From Ignelater luminosus (lineage: Eukaryota > Arthropoda > Insecta > Coleoptera > Elateridae), in contig VTPC01091055.1 in assembly GCA_011009095.1 (NCBI GenBank), positions 248,001-312,000 on the forward strand: a stretch of DNA of 64,000 bases. The letters are read 5' to 3'. Positions within the stretch are counted from its first letter, which is position 1, and each line of letters opens with the position of its first letter. The notes below the pieces were generated by a model, which made no database searches, was not told the DNA's origin, and saw nothing but the letters and a program-made list of their open reading frames with translations. The translations under genes were made by a program, and so were the position numbers. Below, piece after piece: positions 58,419 to 64,000 of this stretch.

Positions 58419-59143
58419 CAGGGTTGTTTAAGAGTGATGACGATCCTAGCGAAATTTGAATATGCAACACACCATACATTGTCACAGGCCACTCCAACTT
58501 TCTTCTTGTACTTTAAAAGTATGAAATATCAGACACAGCTTGTATTAAGACAATTTGACATTCGAATGTCTCTTTCCAAGTTATTGATCAATTTTACGGA
58601 TAGGTCGGACAGGAATCGTAAAATGCGGAAGTGCTCCGTCATGCGTGTAAATTATGCGACGACGTGTTTCTAGAGGGACATCATCTAACAATTTTGCATT
58701 TGAAGAAATAACTTAAAATTAATTTTATTATAAAGCACATACTAGCTTCATTTGTTTTAACAAAAACGCGCCGTGTTTCTCCGCCACCTCGGATTTTTTG
58801 TATCAGTAACATAAACATTTTAAAAAAATCTCGATTTTCTTGAAAGTGGTTAGGTTTACGAAAAAATTGCAAGCGGGCAATTTGGGTTCGCATCAAATTT
58901 GTAAAATGTTGCCCAAACAAAAAGTTCTGCGTTAAGGATCACCCTAATGGCACCCAATAGCATACCAAGTTTGAAGAAGATTCGTTGATTCATTTGGACA
59001 CAGTAAAGAAATAACCATTTTTCTCCATCAATTTTGAAGTGTTATAACTTGAAAACTAAAACCTTTTACTTACCTTTTTTTCGGTAAATTGTCTCTAGTT
59101 AACCTACAGTCAAGAATTTCCGGTGTAATATCCGGACACCCTG
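58419..59143. mobile_element. Possible degenerate IS630-like derivative, 725 bp
   Basis: CAGGGTTGTTTAAG at the left and, inverted, CAGGGTGTCCGG at the right are each bordered by TA. Only about eight terminal bases match, and no transposase remains. The call rests on terminus style and TA borders. Confidence 0.3.
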
Positions 59144-59149
59144 TATATG

Positions 59150-60585
59150 ATGCAACAAAAGATTATTTTCTCCGCCTAGTAGCTTTGATCTTCAATTTTT
59201 GAATAAAAAAATATCGACGTGCTTTGGGAATGTGCAGGTTGAGTTGCTTATCACTTTTATCAGGAGGCAACATCACTCGTGAATAATCCTGTCTAAGGGT
59301 CAATCGGCTGTAACAAACGCTTATTTACATTTGACCCTGCTTATCTACTTCCGTCGAAGTGGAAGTAACTTGAGGAACTTGTTGTAAGTAGTAGCAGTAG
59401 TCTCTGTCGTTGGCAGCAGGTGATGGAAACGACAACGTCTTGGCGGGGCGAACGTGTGAAGGAGTTTGCGGCGGAAGTACGCAGGCATACTCTACTGTCG
59501 TGGTTGCCGACAGAGACAGGCGGCACATGGAATCGGATTTGGAATTCGGCCTTGCCTTGTGATTATGCAGGTGTTGTTGTTGTATGTGCGTCCGATAAAG
59601 AAGTGCCCACGTGTAACCTTGATGTTGTGCACCAGATGCGTGAAGACCGATGTGTGCAACCCGCATATGGTTAAATATGCATTGGCCGTCGCGGGTGTTA
59701 TCGTCGGATACTGGATCCATGATACGAAGATGAAAAAACAATGTACACAGAAGGAGAGTTTAAACTCACAAAGTTGGTGGTCTGGATGTTGCGGCATATA
59801 AATGGTTTTCAATATGGGAGAATTGATCAATATGAGTGTGGGCGTCCGTCCGTTCAGAGTAAGTTCAACCCCCCGAACGCCAGTTATCAGCATCATTTTT
59901 TGTGAATAAATTCAGCGTCCGAAAAATGTTCTTGAATATAATAAGGAAGTGCTTCATAAGTCCGAAAGACTCCGAGATGCCCCAATTCCAACCTTACCTT
60001 ATCCGAATCTCTTTTCGTAGCCTCACCGAGACTACTGCCAGTAGAGTAGGTCGGTTTCGGGCGTGCTACGGAAATTACTACTCCTCGTAGCCCGTCTGAC
60101 GCCACTGTCAATAAGGTTGGTCGGCTTTTGCAAATATGTTTGGAGAAAAAAATTTGATTCCTTTCGTTATGTAACTGCCTACACTTATGTCGGTGCAGAC
60201 CGAGTGCATGATTTACTAATTTATCATTATGTAGTATATTTTGTAATGCTGTTCAACGTCGTGAGGAACCAGGTAGTTTCGCGATTTTGATTCCATAATG
60301 GAGTGATTGAGGAATGTGTTTTAGTTTCTTTTTGTTTCCGTTACATATGTAGTATTTAATTTGTACTTTCGGTGTGTTTTTGGTATTTTTTGTAATTTTC
60401 TCTCGTTGAAAAGGTTTTGTGGTATTTGTTGCCCAGGGCAACAACATTTAAATAAAAAATACAACAAGAAAAACCACTGCTTTTTCAGACATAGCATAAT
60501 TTGTTTATTTTAAATATTTAGGAAGAAATATAAATTTTGTTTATTATGAACATATCGATACAAAGAATTAATTCTTTTTCTTAAG
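59150..60585. other. Unassigned, GC-balanced stretch with overlapping frames
   Basis: Frames of 100-138 codons exist on both strands between 59325 and 59900 (for example minus 59741-59325). They overlap one another and match nothing I know. Short inverted motifs around CCTCACCGAGACTACTGCC lie near 60020. The origin is unknown; it could be a host UTR or a non-autonomous element. Confidence 0.3.
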
Positions 60586-60587
60586 GT

Positions 60588-60655
60588 GCGGGGCCCAAGC
60601 AAGGGTGAGGCCCTGGGCAGTTGCCCTACAAACCCGGCTCTTCAGCTGGCCCTGG
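60588..60655 (-). mobile_element. Terminal fragment of a hAT-type element
   Basis: Read inward from 60650 on the minus strand it begins CAGGGCCAGCTGAAGAGCC and continues to GGGCCCCGCACC, typical of hAT ends with a CAGGGCC terminus. No partner end was identified. Confidence 0.4.
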
Positions 60656-60744
60656 TTGTAGGTTCACACTGATGGTGTGTTAATTCTATTTAAGCAAGCG
60701 GGACGCAAGGTTACGTTACAAGTTCGACAGTGTACTACGCACGG

Positions 60745-60910
60745 GGGAATAGTCTCGCGCTACTACGTTAACACCAAGTAATGATACTGACGATGCCCAC
60801 CACACAGTGTCTGGTAAAGTCGCGGAGAGTAGCTGCATTCACCACGCAGTACTACACATGGGAGAATAGCCTCATAGGGTCACCCACAACCAGGGGAATA
60901 GTGCAACTGT
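60745..60910 (+). repeat. Three degenerate copies of a GGGGGAATAG module
   Basis: ACTACGCACGGGGGAATAGT (about 60734), ACTACACATGGGAGAATAGC (about 60851) and CCAGGGGAATAGTG (about 60891) recur in order. Function unknown. Confidence 0.4.
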
Positions 60911-60919
60911 CTCTGCCAC

Positions 60920-62225
60920 AGATTTCATTTTGATTTGCAAAACGTTCAACAATAAAACAACTGGAATATTGCAAATATTTTAAGAAATATTATAACTTTG
61001 CCGTTTCCGCCATTTTTTAGAATTACCCACTCGTATATTTTTTTACAATTTGACATCACCTGCTTTAAAATCAACTGAGTAGTTTCAAGGTTATCACTAC
61101 CATCTTTAGATTGATGTAAGATACAGACACCTGAAACAACAGAACCTTTAATAAACTTATTCGGCATGATAAATCGTCAAATCTCCATTTCTTACTTTAA
61201 TTTCCAAACGGTTAAAGCCTGAAACTACTGATACGTGGAGAGTATTTTTAGTAACTTCTTTCTTTATAACGTTCTTGTTTATGTAATTCTCTACAATTTG
61301 TCATCAACCGAATCGAAATCGGCTGAGTATCTAGTTACGATTTTGTATCCGAATTACCAAAAATGCTGTATTCAATACACTAGGACCTTTTAGTATGTTA
61401 TCCGGCGTAACAAATAAAGGTGCGTAACGTGCATTAGAATAGAGTACAATGGGTGAAGACGAGATTCACATGAATATGCAAGGAAAAGGTGTATGCTGCA
61501 CATGGTCAAAAGGTAGGATAGAATGGATTTGATAGCGTTCTTGCGACAAGATTTTGTACGATTCGTCGGCTATTCCTGTTCCAAAGGCAATCTTGGCAAG
61601 CGCACCCACTCATACAAAGAGTGCAGCTTGTTCCATCTCTGTTGGGGCTGCCGCCTACTTGGCGGCTTGGATGTTGGTGGCTTCTGGAATCTTGCCGGAA
61701 CCTGAAGCGTAAAACAGAATATCGGCGGGACAGGGTGGTTATAGGGATGGTTTGTTGGAGAGTTAGAAAGTTAACAATGTTTGGTAATTGTTGTAAGTGT
61801 TGCGATTTGAGTTACCTGGTGACCAAGGGTGTGTTCTTTAGGATGTCTTGGAGGCCATCGGAGACATGAATCGCGACAAGTCACAAAAGGTTACTTTCAA
61901 TTTTACGTGTGTGGAGACGTACGTGCCAAAGCAGAGTAGTACATTTGGACGTCATCTACTGTACAGTGTTTACTGGGAAGAAATAAACAAACGGGAATCA
62001 ACATTCAGCCACCGCTGCAGGCATAGGCAGCTTCGTCTAAATCATGGAAATCATGTCACCCATAATATTCTCGTGATCTATGGTACCCAGGAACATCGTA
62101 AACGACGAGAATTTTGTGACTTATGCTATTTGGGAATTTCGTAACTCATGGGAATCCTGTACCACAGTGAAATCACAATCGTATACCAACACAAGTAGTA
62201 ACAAGAAACGTTTCGTGTTTGAGTA
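60920..62225. other. Unassigned stretch
   Basis: Short overlapping frames between 61520 and 62140 without recognisable domains. No transposon termini seen. Confidence 0.35.
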
Positions 62226-62233
62226 GATGGGTA

Positions 62234-62384
62234 CAGGGCCGGCACACGGGTGTGCACATGAGGCAACTTGCCATAGGCGTCGCAGTGACTAGATGCTGCA
62301 CAGTGAAGAATAAAATAATTGAAACTGACTTTAAAACGCACCACGTATCACCCTGTTCACCACACAGAAACTTGGCCGGCCCTG
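62234..62384. mobile_element. hAT-type MITE candidate, 151 bp
   Basis: CAGGGCCGGC at the left and GCCGGCCCTG at the right are inverse partners of hAT type. The 8-base flanks do not match (GATGGGTA versus ATTTGAAG), so the target duplication has decayed or the pairing is accidental. Confidence 0.4.
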
Positions 62385-62429
62385 ATTTGAAGATCGTTCT
62401 ACGTCTCGAATGGTATGACGTAATTTGTA

Positions 62430-63095
62430 CTTTTGTTCTAATACTCTATTAGTTATTTAGTGTCTACGAGTGTTTAAGAGTAAATTCTCGGAGTCTTTTC
62501 CAAAAAGGTGCAGCGTTCTTTCCAGAATGTTCAGATATTTAATAATATTGGTATGAAAACCAATATCTGTGCAAGTTCCTGATTTCGATTTTTGTAACTT
62601 TATGAGTTTGTAAATTCTAGACGTACTTTATACTCGAATTATCTGAAGACTTTTCTGAATTTCGAATGCCGATGGCGTGACGGAATTTGTAATTTCGGAT
62701 TAGTATCTGTTGGTTATTCAGTGTCTACGAGTGTGTAGAGCAAATCTCTAGCGTTTTCTACATGATTGTTAAGTACTTAATGTCTGTAAGTCTCTCAAGA
62801 TTTGCAATTTTATAATTTTGTTAATTCTAGGAGTACTATTTGTACAATCAGCGGAGCGCGTAGATTCTTTTGAGTTTCGAATGGCATGACGTAATTCGTA
62901 GTTTCAAACTTGTAATCTGTTGGTTATGTAGTGTCTACGAGTGTTTAGAGCAAATTTTCAGCGTTTTCTATGGGATTGTTAGGTATTTAATATCCGTAAG
63001 TCTCTAAAAATGTGTGACTTTATAGTTTTGTTAATTCTAGACGTACTTTTTGTACAACCAACGGAGCTCATAGTGCCGCGGATTATGTAAAAATT
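62430..63095 (-). repeat. Cluster of the 200-250-bp dispersed repeat (reverse orientation)
   Basis: TAGTGTCTACGAGTG or a near match lies at about 62459, 62721 and 62929. The intervals are about 262 and 208 bases, with AATTCTAGACGTACT-like boxes between. It is the same family as at 16, 19, 24 and 26-27 kb. Confidence 0.7.
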
Positions 63096-63099
63096 ACAA

Positions 63100-64000
63100 T
63101 TGGAATCTCTGTTTAATAAATGATTAACTTAATCGTGAAGTAAGATTCAAGATTATGATGCAAACACGAAATCAGTATAAACTGTGTTTTTGGTAAATTA
63201 ACATCTAAATTAAACAGCAGCATAGAAACTAAAATGCAGTCTAGAATTATTGATATCCTTTCGCAAAGAATATCTTATTGATGATTCGTAAATAATAAAT
63301 TTGCAATTTAATAAAAGTACAGCTAACAACAATAAGAGAAAAACCACACAAAAGTCCTCTCCTCATTATGGGACAGTGACGGATCGGAGTCCAGAAAGTA
63401 ACCTGCCAGCTGTCTGATTTAAAGTCGCGAAACTTGTCCGACAGAAAAACATGCCGGGTCGCTATTCACCAAGCAACCCACTGACTCCTGGACCACAAAC
63501 CATCTCCACGTTATGTCGCCGGTTGTTTTATTTAACCCAGAAGTAGATCAACGCTCGTCGACGCGTCAAAAAGAAGCATTTAAATTTCTCGCAATAGGAA
63601 TTTACTTCCTAAACGTTAATAAAACATTGGGATTAGAGTCGCATTTGAATAGCACGCCTAAATAAATAAAGATCTTGTTAGATTAGCTTGTTTAGGTTTT
63701 CGTTTTTAACAATAGAATCGCTTTAATAGATTAAATGTTAAACATGAAACGTGCATTAAGATTCTAGGACGCTCTTTAACTGATAAATATAGACATGTTT
63801 TACAGCAACATGTTGGAGATACAAAAGGATTATAAAAACTAACACCTGTAATTAAGTGTTTATTAATTATGAAATTGACTTATAACATGGCTATCATGTT
63901 CTATGATTTATATGGACTGGAAGATACCCGTTCGATTCTAATTATTATCGTCGAGCTTAAAAATTAATCATTTATGAAATTCAATGTTCACGATTGCCGA
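63100..64000. other. Unassigned end of the window
   Basis: 63340-63560 is GC-richer than its surroundings and could be an exon or island, but no frame or splice structure is convincing. Confidence 0.35.

Noticed and set aside
59325-59896. Overlapping frames of 100-138 codons on both strands
   Set aside because: They overlap each other, show no domains and probably reflect locally balanced base composition.
1-64000. Endogenous viral gene copies, rRNA genes or telomeric TTAGG runs
   Set aside because: I looked for conserved motifs and repeats of these kinds and saw none.

Overview
The window looks like a piece of an AT-rich insect genome. It has no bacterial gene layout. Small exon-like islands sit in long AT-rich non-coding DNA, and almost every long reading frame belongs to a eukaryotic transposable element: Tc1/mariner, IS630-like with a DUF4817-type helix-turn-helix, hAT, Ginger/KRBA2-type integrase, Ty1/copia, Penelope-like, an R1/LOA-type LINE and an RTE-like endonuclease. 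The combination of mauritiana-type and other mariners, DUF4817 elements and a Penelope element points to an insect. I cannot fix the order from sequence alone.

Region by region: 1-3.2 kb is non-coding apart from a decayed collagen-like stretch on the minus strand. At 3.25-5.71 kb lies a nearly complete Ginger-type integrase transposon with perfect 25-bp terminal inverted repeat (TIR) cores, a TATA target duplication, H2C2 and DDE integrase parts and a Cys-rich tail. At 7.68-8.96 kb a mariner is nested in an older IS630-like remnant. From 9.7 to 14 kb runs a degenerate 20-bp repeat array with recurring junction modules; it is split by an IS630-like element with about 70-bp TIRs (11.49-12.70 kb). 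A related array lies at 44.5-45.0 kb.

From 16 to 27.5 kb, and again at 62.4-63.1 kb, there are clusters of another repeat of about 200-250 bp, around an IS630-like transposase relic at 19.8-20.9 kb. In the same stretch are two short plus-strand segments (17,993-18,081 and 21,735-21,809) with good splice sites and compatible phase, plus a possible terminal exon near 23.8-24.0 kb. These are the best candidates for resident host-gene sequence. 27.5-33 kb is mostly unassigned, with a CT microsatellite, a minus-strand exon-like segment and the 5' end of another mariner.

33.45-41.03 kb is a nest: a Penelope-like element with long inverted arms, one arm split by a 4.4-kb Ty1/copia element and the other by an IS630-like element. 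The opposite arm supplies a built-in empty site for each insertion. 45.0-46.5 kb holds an RTE-like endonuclease. 49.55-58.36 kb is a second nest: a mauritiana-type mariner next to a nearly intact LINE, which abuts an IS630-like element whose far TIR is split by a hAT element with a perfect 8-bp duplication.

No element looks active. All carry stops, frameshifts or catalytic-residue loss, and both longer mariners have independently lost the first catalytic aspartate. I saw no CRISPR array, rRNA gene, convincing tRNA gene or identifiable host pathway.
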